Positions 33,378 through 42,202 of a stretch of DNA of 43,331 bases are shown here, piece after piece; the first letter of the stretch is position 1; each line of letters starts with the position of its first letter. Both the position numbers and the translations under genes were made by a program. The notes under the pieces were generated by a model that made no database searches, was not told the DNA's origin, and was given only the letters and a program-made list of their open reading frames with translations. The stretch lies in contig JAGROY010000042.1 of the NCBI GenBank assembly GCA_020439995.1, forward strand, positions 1-43,331. Direction: 5' to 3'. Origin of the DNA: Verrucomicrobiia bacterium (lineage in GTDB: Bacteria; Verrucomicrobiota; Verrucomicrobiia; Verrucomicrobiales; DEV007).

Positions 33378-33968
33378 TCAAACGTAAGGATTGCCCTCGA
33401 AGCGTGTTTCCGCTCGGAGAGCGCGACCGAGTAACAGCATGTACTCCTTCTTAGAGATGTCCTCCGCCCCCAGTGTTTTGAGATGGGCAGTGGTCCATTG
33501 CGTGTCGAGCAGGAGAAACCGCCGCTCGCGAAGTCTGGCGACGAGGTGAACCAGGGCCACCTTTGAGGCATCGCTGACACGGCTGAACATCGATTCGCCA
33601 AAGAATGCGCCGCCGACAGATACGCCGTAGAGCCCGCCCACCAGTTTTTCGTCCCGCCATGCTTCAATCGAGTGGGCGAAGCCCAGATCGTAGAGTCGGG
33701 TGTAGCTGTCGATGATACTGGCATCGATCCAGGTTTCCTTTCGCTCGGAGCACGCGGTAATGACGTCGCGGAAGGCGGTGTTGATGCGGACATCGAACGG
33801 GCGCTTTTTGAGTGTCCGGTGGAGTCCATGTGGAATGTGGAATCGATCGAGCGGTATGATTCCGCGGGGGTCGGGAGAGAACCAGCCGATCTCGCCATTG
33901 CCCATGCCCATGGGAAACACGCCTGAGCAATAGGCGTTCAGCAGCAGTTGTGGGTCGAGTTTGGCCAA
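33378..33968 (-). CDS. aat: Leucyl/phenylalanyl-tRNA--protein transferase
   Basis: This protein transfers Leu or Phe from tRNA to proteins with N-terminal Lys or Arg, marking them for ClpS/ClpAP degradation (N-degron pathway). Family landmarks are LLLNAYCSGVFPM, IGWFSPDPRGIIPLDRFHI, HSIEAWRDEKLVGGLYGVS, GGAFFGESMFSRVSDASK and LLDTQWTTAHLKTLGA. I chose TTG 33968 (MAKLDPQLLL, 196 residues) because AAGGAG lies six bases upstream. The frame continues upstream to a TTG at 34025 (215 residues), which would leave only 29 bases to the divergent gene. Short versions of about 200 residues are common outside gamma-proteobacteria. Confidence 0.93.
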   Translation of the reverse strand: MAKLDPQLLLNAYCSGVFPMGMGNGEIGWFSPDPRGIIPLDRFHIPHGLHRTLKKRPFDVRINTAFRDVITACSERKETWIDASIIDSYTRLYDLGFAHSIEAWRDEKLVGGLYGVSVGGAFFGESMFSRVSDASKVALVHLVARLRERRFLLLDTQWTTAHLKTLGAEDISKKEYMLLLGRALRAETRFEGNPYV

Positions 33969-34054
33969 GTAGCGCTCCTTTTCGGTCAATACCGGCACTA
34001 AAGAACGCAAAACCGCAGCTGACAACCAGTGCTTTTCGTGTCATTCGTCATGCC

Positions 34055-35161
34055 ATGCAAGCGACCATACCAGTTGAGCACACAGATCCGATTAACTCCC
34101 GCATCCTTGAGGTGTCGGAAGACATGATTAGCGGTTTTTGCCGTGAACCTTTTCAGGATATCGCCAGGAAGTCAGGAGTCGAGCTGGAGGTCGTGTTGGA
34201 GCGGATCCGGGCAATGCTGGATGCAGGCGTGATTCGCCGTGTGCGCCAGACATTGCTCGCTACCAAGCTGGCGCATGGAGCGCTCACTGCCTGGAAAGTG
34301 CCGGCGGACAAGCTGGAGGCGGCATTTGATTTTATGTTTCAGCAGGATCCTTTCAGCGGCCACGTGGTCACCCGATCAACCGACCGCGAAGTTTCAGGTT
34401 CCGCCTACAGATTGTGGACTACGCTGAAGGTACCCCAGGGCGAGTCACTGGAAGAGCATGCCGATGTGCTCCTGCGCCTCACGGGGGCCGAGGAATACAA
34501 GCTGATGCCCGCCAACGGAATTTTCAGCCTGGGCGTCGGGCATGTCCGTCGGAAATCGATGGAACCCGGAGCGAAAGCAGATGCTCCAGCGACGATGACG
34601 ACCACTGCTACAGTGGAACTCGAGCCGGAGGAATGGAATGTATTGCTGGCACTCAAAGAGGAGCTGTCCGCTGATGAAATCTGTGAGAATCCTTGGGACA
34701 AGCGCGCGGAAATCGCGGGTGTTTCGCTCGATGAGTTTTTCCGGATCGCGGAGATTCTCGATGGCAAGAAAGTGATCGGCCGGTTCTCAACATTTCTAGA
34801 GCACGCGAAGCCTTCCTCGACCGGCGTGCGGGTGACGCGCTTCAACGGATTGTTCCACTGGGCAGTTCCCGACGGCATGCAGCAGGTAGCGGGTTCAGAG
34901 ATTGGACGGCATGACATTCTCACGCATTGCTACTGGCGTGAGGGTGGGCCGGAGTTTGGAAACGTCAATATCATGGCTGTCCTGCACGGCACAGAGAAAG
35001 ACCGCGTGCTGGAGCACAAGGCTGCGATCGACAAGCACCTCGTAGATGTGGGTATTCCCGTAAACTATACAAACGTCTTCTGGGGCGGGCGCTCGGAGAT
35101 CAAACCATCGGAAATCTCGCCAATCGTTTACCGCGAATGGCACGACAAGCACCGGGCCTGA
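34055..35161 (+). CDS. Tandem Lrp/AsnC-like protein related to siroheme decarboxylase AhbA/AhbB
   Basis: The start is ATG 34055; a longer frame from 33950 runs back over the aat start region. The 368-residue protein contains two Lrp/AsnC-like units. Unit 1 (~10-170) has a winged-helix (FQDIARKSGVELEVVLERI, AGVIRRVRQTLL) and an Lrp-type ligand domain with SAYRLWTTLKV. Unit 2 (~190-360) has a second winged helix (IAGVSLDEFFRIAEILDGKKVIGRF) and a ligand domain with THCYWREGGPEFGNVNIMAVLHG, close to the HCY-R and M-x-H-G pattern of AhbB/NirD-type siroheme decarboxylases. No haem-synthesis gene is adjacent, and the His/Arg set needed for decarboxylation cannot be confirmed by eye, so a tandem regulator is an equal possibility. 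Confidence 0.72.
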   Translation: MQATIPVEHTDPINSRILEVSEDMISGFCREPFQDIARKSGVELEVVLERIRAMLDAGVIRRVRQTLLATKLAHGALTAWKVPADKLEAAFDFMFQQDPFSGHVVTRSTDREVSGSAYRLWTTLKVPQGESLEEHADVLLRLTGAEEYKLMPANGIFSLGVGHVRRKSMEPGAKADAPATMTTTATVELEPEEWNVLLALKEELSADEICENPWDKRAEIAGVSLDEFFRIAEILDGKKVIGRFSTFLEHAKPSSTGVRVTRFNGLFHWAVPDGMQQVAGSEIGRHDILTHCYWREGGPEFGNVNIMAVLHGTEKDRVLEHKAAIDKHLVDVGIPVNYTNVFWGGRSEIKPSEISPIVYREWHDKHRA

Positions 35162-35180
35162 TACTCTTTTTCTAAAGCAG

Positions 35181-35222
35181 AAAGTCCCATGGCGATGTTG
35201 ATGTCGCCATGGGACTTTTGTT
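35181..35222 (+). terminator. Strong bidirectional intrinsic terminator
   Basis: AAAGTCCCATGGCGA (35181-35195) pairs perfectly with TCGCCATGGGACTTT (35204-35218) around an 8-base loop. The stem is flanked by A-rich sequence on the left and TTTT on the right, so it can stop transcription from both sides. It sits between the convergent genes ending at 35161 (+) and 35261 (-). Confidence 0.92.
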
Positions 35223-35260
35223 AAATGAATTCTCGTTCAGTCGGATCAGCTGAACCGGGA

Positions 35261-38200
35261 TCAGGGAGTTTCGATGACCCGGTAGTATTTGAACGTTGTT
35301 CCAGCAGGCAGGCCAGCGTCAGTGAACGATGTCGTTGCACCCTGCGATGGTTCGTCGTCTGTGACTTCTTCCCAGCCTGCTTCCAGTAAGGTATCTGAAC
35401 GCTGGACACCATATTTGCCTCCTTCTCGGGATGTCCAGGTGAGCGTCACTGCTCCGGTATCCGAAAGCTGGAAATCAATGATCTGAAACTGATTACCCGC
35501 AGAGACACCGGGAGCGTTGTCTGGGCCGAGAACCGTATTCACGGCAACCGCGACAGGCGAGAGCGCCCCTTCGTAGATCCGGAGTTCGTTCCAGGATGCG
35601 TTCGCGGTGTTGTCAGCCCATTGCGATCTTCCCAGCCATAGCACGGTATCGTTCACAGTGTCGAGCCCGACGCCAGCACTGTCCAGAGAGGCAGCAAGCT
35701 CACCATCACGGTACCACCGGTACTGGCCGTCGCCAGTTTCACCGCCTTCACCATCCCAAACTGCTACGATGTGGTATTCGCGATTTAGTTCGACGGGCAA
35801 GTTAGAGTCTGCCGGTCCGGGGCCCTGCTTTTCCAAGCGCTGCGTGTTTTGGTCCCCGCCCCTCGACCATGCCAGGTGAAAGGCATCGGTTGTATCACCA
35901 TCGCCGGCGCCAAAGCTGAACACTCGTGACCAGTTTTGTACCGAGTGCTCGGTCGCCCAGGTTTCGATTGTAACGCTGGTGAGTCCCTCAAGGAGGTCGG
36001 AGGGGAATTCCACGTAATCACTGTCGTCTTTTATCCCGCCAGCCAGAGTTACCTGTCCGCCGCCCACTGCTCCGTCGCTGACGCCGCCATCGATGATCGT
36101 TCCATGCGCTGTCCCGATGGAGTCGGTAAGCTCAGTGCCTTCGCCTCCTGTTTCTTCAAAACTCCACCTGTGGATCAAATTGGGGTAAGTGGCGCTTGGG
36201 ATGCTTGCCGGATCGTTAGGGTTCGATCCGAATTCGATTTCGAGCCCGTCAGAAATGTGGTCTGCGTCTGAATCCGCCAACACCGGGCTGGTGCCATACT
36301 GGTTGACCTCGTCTCCGTCCGTCAAGCCATCGCCGTCGGTGTCCGCGTTTGCCGGGTTGGATCCTATTGCAACAGCGACTTCCTCGCCGTCCTTCAGGCC
36401 GTCTCCATCCGTGTCGGGTTTCTCAAGATCGGTGCCGAGCTCAAATTCAGCGAGGTTGCTGAGACCATCGTTGTCCTGGTCGAGCGCAGCATCTGCCGCG
36501 TTGTTTGGATCCAGGAATGCAAACGCCTCTTCAAACGAATTCGGCAATCCATCGCCATCGCTGTCGTTGTCCGGTCCCTTCAGGAAGTTTGCGGCCACAT
36601 CAGCGCTGGAGAGCACGCCGCTGTAGATTCGGAATTCGTTCCATGATGCATTTGCAGCGTTGTCACCCCATTGCGAGCGCCCGAGCCAGGCATTGGTGTC
36701 GACCAGCATCGATGTGTCACTGAAGGTTTCGCCCTGTGCGACCTCTTCGCCGTTCCGATAGATGGTAACAAGCGTGTCCCCGTTTTCTCCGCCTTCGTCA
36801 TCAAAGGTGATCACCCAGTGGACTTCTTCATCGATTGGGTTCGGTGGAGGGCCGCCAAAGTCCTGCAGGGTAAGATCGTCGCCTCCGACACCGGCTAGAT
36901 TCCAGCGGAATTCGTTTTGGTCGCCAGCCGTGCCCCGGGTCCACGCCATGTGAAAGACGTCGTCCGTTGCTGAGCCGAAACTCATGACGCGGGACCAGTT
37001 CTGGATGCTGTGTTGCGTGGCCCAGGTTTCGATCGATAGACTGGGATTGCCAGAGATGAGGCCTGCTGGAAGTTCAACGTAATCGGAACTGTCTCGACCA
37101 CCACCTGCCAGAGTCACGCGGCCTCCACCCACCACGCCGTCGTTGTTACCATTTTCGACAATCGTGCCGTGCATGCCACCGATCGAGTCAATCAATTCTG
37201 TGCCGCTGCCTCCCGTCTCATTGAAGCTCCAGCGGTTGATCAACACGGGGAACTCAGCGTCCGGACCATCGGCATTGTTCTTGGCAACTTGAGAGGCCGT
37301 CATCGCGCCATCCCAAATCCGGAACTCGTTGTAAGAAGCATTTGGCGCGGCGTCTCCCCACTGAGACCGGCCCAGCCAGATATTGGTATCGACCAGCATC
37401 GATGTATCATTGGTCGTTTCACCTTGCCCGACTTGTTCGCCATCTTTGTAGATGGTCACCAGGGTGTCGCCGTTCGCTCCCCCTGCATCGTCAATCGTCA
37501 CCACCCAGTGGACTTCCTCGTCGATCGGATTCGTAGGAGTCCCGCCGAAGTCCTGAATGGTCAAATTTCCGGGGACTGCTGCAGTTTCTAGATTCCACCG
37601 GTATTCGTTCGTATTTCCATCGGTGCCCCGGGTCCACGACATGTGCATTACATTCGTCGTAGCGGAGCCAATACTAAATACGCGGGACCAGTTCTGGATG
37701 CTGTGTTGAGTGGCCCAGGTTTCGATTGAAAGACTTGATTTCGCGGAGATGAGACCCGCAGGTAACTCGACGTAATCAGACGCCGTACGGTCACCTCCTG
37801 TCATCGTCACCGCGCCATCGTCCACCGTTGCGTCATTGGCTCCTCCATCGATGATCACTCCATTTTTTCCTCCCACTGCATCGATCAGTTCCGTTCCTGC
37901 TCCACCTGCCTCGCTGAAGCTCCAGCGATGGGCCAGTGTCGCAAGACTTACCTGTGAGACGGTGACCTCGGCAGTATTCGTGCTGTCACCGGATTTCGCG
38001 GTGAGCGTGTAGGTAGTGGTTGAGGTCGGCGTTACCTCTACGCTCGTCATTCCACTCACGTCGCCGATGTCGTTGTCGATTGTGACGGAGTCTGCTCCAA
38101 GAGTTTGCCAGGTAAGGGTGACCGTGTCGCCGGCGGCAAAGTTTACTGGCGTGGCGGAAAACTGCCCGATAATGGGGAAGGCGAAACCAAAATCGGGTGC

Positions 38201-39313
38201 TTCAGCAATGAAGTCGCTTTCGATCTGCTCTGGTGCCAGAACGCCTGCGTAGGTGCGGATGCGGGCAATCGCCATCGTTGCAGAGAGGGCATCGGTGTGG
38301 GTGCCGTCCGCTTCATTCTGATTCCCGACAACGAAGGGCAATGGAGTATCGAGATTGTCGACTGCGTGAGTGTTGAGAGCAATGTTCTCCTCCCGGTTTG
38401 CGAACAGGCCATCGGTATAGACATTGGTGGTTTGGGTATCGGCGTCCCAAGTGTAAGCGATCATCGTCCATTCGCCTGCTACCTGAGTTCCATTCCAACC
38501 AATGTCAGATCCTCCCCAGTGACCGAGGGCGCCAAAGGTCGCGTTGGCTCCGTGGTTGAAGGAGGTATTGGTAGCGTCTGGGCCACCGCGGCGCCCCCAG
38601 GCAAAGACGGTCTCCTCATCTGCGATCTCTTCATTGTTCACCCAGGCAACGACCGTGCGACTGGACGCGCCAGTGACGGACGCTGGAGTCTCAGGGCCAA
38701 CATACCAGTCGCCAGAACCATCGAATACCACAGCCTTTACGCCATCCACTGTAGCTACTTCGGGGGTGTCGAATTCAATATCGAAATCGCCGGGCAACGA
38801 GCCATTATTCGTCCAAGTTTCGAGTGGGCCTTCGTCCAGAGCCGTCGCATCAAGCGATACCAGCAAATCTGGTACCAGCACCTGACCTCGAATTTCTCCG
38901 CCCCCTTGAACGGATGTGTGAATGTTGATGTAAATAAGTCCATTGAGCAGGTCGGCAGCCTGGGCTTCGGTCAGTGTAGCAGTTCCTATCGAAGGTGTCT
39001 CCTGATCTGCAATTGCCACTGCTACGCCACCATTCACACCTGGGGCGGCTGGGCCATGAAAGTGCATGTTCGTCACGGTTCCCTGCAGGCCTTCCCAGTT
39101 GATCTCCCAAGTGAGAACACGTGAGACATCATCAAAGGTGATTCTGCCATAGCCCGTGCCGGGAGAGCCGGTTCCGGCACCAGCGTTTGCTTGAGCTCCA
39201 TCGAGTCTGGAATTCAAGCTGATCACACCCGCACAGGCGGGCGTTGAGATCCCAAAAAGGGGGATAACTGAGAGAATGGCTAAGTGCCACTTCAAATCCG
39301 AGAGGTTGGTCAT
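35261..39313 (-). CDS. Large secreted CHRD / LamG / TSP3 repeat protein
   Basis: This 1350-residue protein has a signal peptide (1-28, ending STPACA), a CHRD domain (~30-147, signature MHFHGPAAPGVNGG) and a LamG/concanavalin-like domain (~150-372). An Ig-like bacterial domain follows (~380-453, ending TTTYTLTAKSGDSTNTAEV), then two LamG domains (~457-685, ~690-912). Next come calcium-binding TSP3-type repeats (~914-1035; DTDGDGLTDGDEV), a fourth LamG domain (~1045-1270) and an ~80-residue C-terminal tail. LamG copies 2-4 are clearly recent duplicates (shared LSIETWATQHSIQNWSRV and NASWNEFRIY). It probably binds carbohydrate or matrix at the cell surface. No protease or hydrolase motif is visible. 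It faces the terminator at 35181-35222. Confidence 0.87.
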   Translation of the reverse strand: MTNLSDLKWHLAILSVIPLFGISTPACAGVISLNSRLDGAQANAGAGTGSPGTGYGRITFDDVSRVLTWEINWEGLQGTVTNMHFHGPAAPGVNGGVAVAIADQETPSIGTATLTEAQAADLLNGLIYINIHTSVQGGGEIRGQVLVPDLLVSLDATALDEGPLETWTNNGSLPGDFDIEFDTPEVATVDGVKAVVFDGSGDWYVGPETPASVTGASSRTVVAWVNNEEIADEETVFAWGRRGGPDATNTSFNHGANATFGALGHWGGSDIGWNGTQVAGEWTMIAYTWDADTQTTNVYTDGLFANREENIALNTHAVDNLDTPLPFVVGNQNEADGTHTDALSATMAIARIRTYAGVLAPEQIESDFIAEAPDFGFAFPIIGQFSATPVNFAAGDTVTLTWQTLGADSVTIDNDIGDVSGMTSVEVTPTSTTTYTLTAKSGDSTNTAEVTVSQVSLATLAHRWSFSEAGGAGTELIDAVGGKNGVIIDGGANDATVDDGAVTMTGGDRTASDYVELPAGLISAKSSLSIETWATQHSIQNWSRVFSIGSATTNVMHMSWTRGTDGNTNEYRWNLETAAVPGNLTIQDFGGTPTNPIDEEVHWVVTIDDAGGANGDTLVTIYKDGEQVGQGETTNDTSMLVDTNIWLGRSQWGDAAPNASYNEFRIWDGAMTASQVAKNNADGPDAEFPVLINRWSFNETGGSGTELIDSIGGMHGTIVENGNNDGVVGGGRVTLAGGGRDSSDYVELPAGLISGNPSLSIETWATQHSIQNWSRVMSFGSATDDVFHMAWTRGTAGDQNEFRWNLAGVGGDDLTLQDFGGPPPNPIDEEVHWVITFDDEGGENGDTLVTIYRNGEEVAQGETFSDTSMLVDTNAWLGRSQWGDNAANASWNEFRIYSGVLSSADVAANFLKGPDNDSDGDGLPNSFEEAFAFLDPNNAADAALDQDNDGLSNLAEFELGTDLEKPDTDGDGLKDGEEVAVAIGSNPANADTDGDGLTDGDEVNQYGTSPVLADSDADHISDGLEIEFGSNPNDPASIPSATYPNLIHRWSFEETGGEGTELTDSIGTAHGTIIDGGVSDGAVGGGQVTLAGGIKDDSDYVEFPSDLLEGLTSVTIETWATEHSVQNWSRVFSFGAGDGDTTDAFHLAWSRGGDQNTQRLEKQGPGPADSNLPVELNREYHIVAVWDGEGGETGDGQYRWYRDGELAASLDSAGVGLDTVNDTVLWLGRSQWADNTANASWNELRIYEGALSPVAVAVNTVLGPDNAPGVSAGNQFQIIDFQLSDTGAVTLTWTSREGGKYGVQRSDTLLEAGWEEVTDDEPSQGATTSFTDAGLPAGTTFKYYRVIETP

Positions 39314-39651
39314 GACAATGGGGATTATTGTTCGATTTCTACGACAGGACGTGATCCTAGCAGCAGCGGTTTCTCGAGATCAATACTATTTGTGTCCATT
39401 TTGTTCCTCAGGTACCGGGCCCGCAACATTCAGGCCTGCCACTGATGCAACTGGCTTGGATTTCTACGAATTCGGCTGCGTTTTTTGTAAATTTCTGGTT
39501 ACAAATTTCAGCACACTACGGACAGGGCAGGTTTCTATAGGGGTTATTTAATTTGATGGAAATTTCATTTTTTGATGGAATAATTCCAGTTCCTTTATAT
39601 TTAAGAAGTGTGAACAATCATGAATTGCCAAGTATCGGGGTACAACTCAGT

Positions 39652-40962
39652 GTGCCTTCAGTGGTGAAATCGCTGTTGGGCGTAGGACTGCTCGCGGCGA
39701 ACTCGTGCAGTTTGCCTCCTCGAGAATCTTGGAATCAAGTGCAGGACAGAGGCTTGCTGCCAGTGATGTTCGCAGGTCATGGCGCTGGCGGTGATGCGAA
39801 GGAGGACGTTGCTGCAGACACGATCGAGGAGACGCCGTCGTCGAGGCGAAAGGTGAATGGGGAACAGGAAGTGGCGGTGGATTCACATGAGATTGAGAAG
39901 TCGCACAGCGAGCCGAGGAGTTCATTCGGCGGTGGCGGCTTTGCTCTGACTGGAAACTATCCCACCGCCCGACCGATTCCAGGAGCGGTAGGTTATGTCT
40001 ACAGTCCCTTTGAAGACGGGGACAAAGCCGTCGATGTGAGTAGCCTTGGTAAAGGGGTGAAAGCCCGCTGCCCATATTCGGGAAAAATTTTCATCGTGCC
40101 GGATTTTGCCGCGCCAGTCGAGGGCAGGAAGTCGCTCGTTGCATCTTCGTCATCAACGAGCGGTTCTGATATCAAGATCGACGAAGAGGAAAAAAAAGAG
40201 CTTCGTCACTTGGCAAGTTCGATCACGAAATCGGCTGCGTCCAGGAACACCCCTGAGGAAGAGGAGCCAGAATCTGAGCCCCGGCTGGTACTTCCTGAGC
40301 CAGTCCTGCCTCCATCGCCGCAGGAAAGCTCCGGTTCACTCGCAGAGGAGTCAGGGAGCAGCAGTGAGAAAATTCTCGAAGGCACCCGTGTGGCAGGTCG
40401 GCCAGGCTACGTAAGGAGCCCATATGCTGGCTCGAATCAATTGGTGGATGTCACCGGCCTCTCTCCCGGCCAGGAAGTGCGTTGCCCTTACTCGGGCAAA
40501 TTGTTCAAAGTGCCTGCGATGGGTGAAATGAGCGATGTTGGCCCAGTTGAGCCCAAGCTGCCCGAGCCTGAGCAGCCGACGAAACCTGATGTCCCAACCA
40601 CCGAGGATGAGGGAGATGAAACTCCTGTCGCTGCAAACCGTCAGCCTGCGTCTGAGCCCGAGGTTGTCAAAGAAGACGAAAAAGAATCTGTAGGTGAGGA
40701 CGAGAAGCCACCATCGATCGCGAAGAATGGCAGTCCAATCGACTTGTCAGCAGATACTGGCGGCCTTGCACGGCCAGTGCCCGTGGCAACTGCTCCCGAG
40801 TCGTCACCATCGCTGCCCGTGGCAAAGCGGATCGCGGGGAAGAAAGGGCTCGTCCGTAGTCCGTTCGGCAGCGAAGGGCAATTGGTTGACGTCACTGGAA
40901 AGAGCCCAGGCTCTCAGGTGCTGTGCCCTTTTACTGGCAAGCCGTTCATTGTCCCAAAATAA
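39652..40962 (+). CDS. Lipoprotein-like protein with three CPYSGK repeat modules
   Basis: The frame is open from 39553, but the first 33 residues look non-coding. I prefer GTG 39652, with GGGG ten bases upstream, because it yields a lipoprotein-like leader (VVKSLLGVGLLAANSC). The mature protein is mostly low-complexity acidic linker (Glu/Pro/Ser-rich). Three ~40-residue modules are encoded at 39982-40101, 40396-40515 and 40837-40956, the last at the very C-terminus. Their shared pattern is G-x-V-x-SP-(F/Y)-x5-(L/A)-VDV-(S/T)-x-(L/K)-x-(P/K)-G-x-x-(V/A)-x-CP-(Y/F)-(S/T)-GK-x-F-x-VP. The CPYSGKxFxVP part resembles a zinc-ribbon knuckle with its second Cys replaced. The function is unknown; the linkers suggest flexible display in the envelope. 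Confidence 0.75.
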   Translation: MPSVVKSLLGVGLLAANSCSLPPRESWNQVQDRGLLPVMFAGHGAGGDAKEDVAADTIEETPSSRRKVNGEQEVAVDSHEIEKSHSEPRSSFGGGGFALTGNYPTARPIPGAVGYVYSPFEDGDKAVDVSSLGKGVKARCPYSGKIFIVPDFAAPVEGRKSLVASSSSTSGSDIKIDEEEKKELRHLASSITKSAASRNTPEEEEPESEPRLVLPEPVLPPSPQESSGSLAEESGSSSEKILEGTRVAGRPGYVRSPYAGSNQLVDVTGLSPGQEVRCPYSGKLFKVPAMGEMSDVGPVEPKLPEPEQPTKPDVPTTEDEGDETPVAANRQPASEPEVVKEDEKESVGEDEKPPSIAKNGSPIDLSADTGGLARPVPVATAPESSPSLPVAKRIAGKKGLVRSPFGSEGQLVDVTGKSPGSQVLCPFTGKPFIVPK

Positions 40963-41090
40963 CTCCAACGGGATCTCAAGTCCCCCTCGAAGTGGGCGGG
41001 TGTGCTGCCTGTCAAAAAGAATTTGCCATTCTGGATGGTGCCTAGGAATGTCGCCGTTTTGAATCCAGATTCTTAACAGTTACTCCACAC

Positions 41091-42179
41091 ATGGCCGAAG
41101 AATTCTTTGTTGTCCCTCACGACCAGCATCACGCGCTGGTCAAAGCTGCCTACTTTAAGCGGGGATTCTCCGAGCTTGAATCAGACGACGCCGCAAAGTT
41201 CTGTGACTTGGCGTCTACTCACGGCATTCGTACCCACAATGCGCTCAAGGCGCTGCATCTGGATTCGCATCTGGGTAGCATGGCTGGGGGGTGCGTGCCG
41301 GGGGCGAAAATTGAAAAAATCGAGTCCCGGTTCGAAGCATCGCAGATCTGGAATGCCAACCGTAAGCTCGGGCAATCGGTTGCGTTTCAGGCCATGGAAG
41401 AGGCCATCGCACTAGCGGATCGCTACGGTATCGGGCAGGTGAGCGTGGACAACGCTTTTCACTACCTGTGGGGCGGCGGCTATGTGATGGACGCCGCGAA
41501 GAGGGGATACATCGCCTACACCAACTGCACCGCAGCGCTGGCAGAGGTGGTTCCGTTCATGGGGAAATTTCCGACATTGGGAACCAATCCGCACAGCTGG
41601 GGATTTCCTACCACCGATGCCGTCGGCTACCCGGTGGTAATCGACTGGGCTACATCCGTAGTGGCCATGGGGCGCGTGCAACAGTTCCGACGTGAAGGCG
41701 CACCGCTGCCCCCAAACGCAGCTGTCGATGCCGATGGGAAACCAACGACTGACGCCAATGCCGCAGTCGCCCTGCTGCCATTTGGTGCCCACAAGGGATA
41801 CGGTCTGTCGCTGATCAATGAAATCGTAGCGGGTTTGATTGGAGGCTCCCTGCCGACACTGCGCAGTCGGCCCGTTCCAGAAGGTGAGAAGCGCACGTGT
41901 TGTTTCTATTTTCAGGTCGTCCACCCGGATGCCGTCAGCGGCGGCGCATTTGCTGCTGGTCGTGATCAGGCCGCCAATGTGAAAGCGGTGATCGACGACG
42001 TTTTAGGCCATGGAAACGAAAGTTGCATGTTGCCCGGACAACTGGAAGCGAACGCTGCGGCACGGACAGCAAAAGCCGGCGGACTCCTGTTCAGTCGCGC
42101 TGAAATTGAAGGCTTCAATGAACTTGCGGCTGAATGTTCATTGCCGGAATGGGATATAGCATCCCTCGCCCAAGCTTAA
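41091..42179 (+). CDS. Ldh_2-family NAD(P)-dependent oxidoreductase (malate/L-lactate/2-oxo-sugar-acid type)
   Basis: This 362-residue protein belongs to the Ldh_2 family (malate/L-lactate dehydrogenase, ureidoglycolate dehydrogenase, 2,3-diketo-L-gulonate reductase), which has a fold different from classical lactate dehydrogenases. Landmarks are HGIRTHNALKALHLDSHLG, the segment VSVDNAFHYLWGGGYVMDA, TNCTAALAEVVPFMG, LGTNPHSWGFPT, and the cofactor-binding LLPFGAHKGYGLSLINEI. It is cytoplasmic and would reduce or oxidise a 2-hydroxy/2-oxo acid. It lies 23 bases upstream of a KDG-kinase-like gene in the same direction, so a sugar-acid substrate from pectin or alginate breakdown is a reasonable guess. 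The exact substrate cannot be read from sequence. Confidence 0.86.
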   Translation: MAEEFFVVPHDQHHALVKAAYFKRGFSELESDDAAKFCDLASTHGIRTHNALKALHLDSHLGSMAGGCVPGAKIEKIESRFEASQIWNANRKLGQSVAFQAMEEAIALADRYGIGQVSVDNAFHYLWGGGYVMDAAKRGYIAYTNCTAALAEVVPFMGKFPTLGTNPHSWGFPTTDAVGYPVVIDWATSVVAMGRVQQFRREGAPLPPNAAVDADGKPTTDANAAVALLPFGAHKGYGLSLINEIVAGLIGGSLPTLRSRPVPEGEKRTCCFYFQVVHPDAVSGGAFAAGRDQAANVKAVIDDVLGHGNESCMLPGQLEANAAARTAKAGGLLFSRAEIEGFNELAAECSLPEWDIASLAQA

Positions 42180-42202
42180 TCTAACATCCCCACGTATAAC
42201 TC

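Noticed and set aside
35596..37936. Repeats in the LamG region considered as a CRISPR array
   Set aside because: Repeat units are about 700 bases, in frame and coding; there are no short regularly spaced repeats with unique spacers anywhere in the window.
35289..39124. Long plus-strand frames (up to 339 residues) opposite the CHRD/LamG gene
   Set aside because: They mirror the repeat structure of the real gene and have no signal peptide, motif or ribosome-binding site; the minus-strand frame has a signal peptide and recognisable domains throughout.
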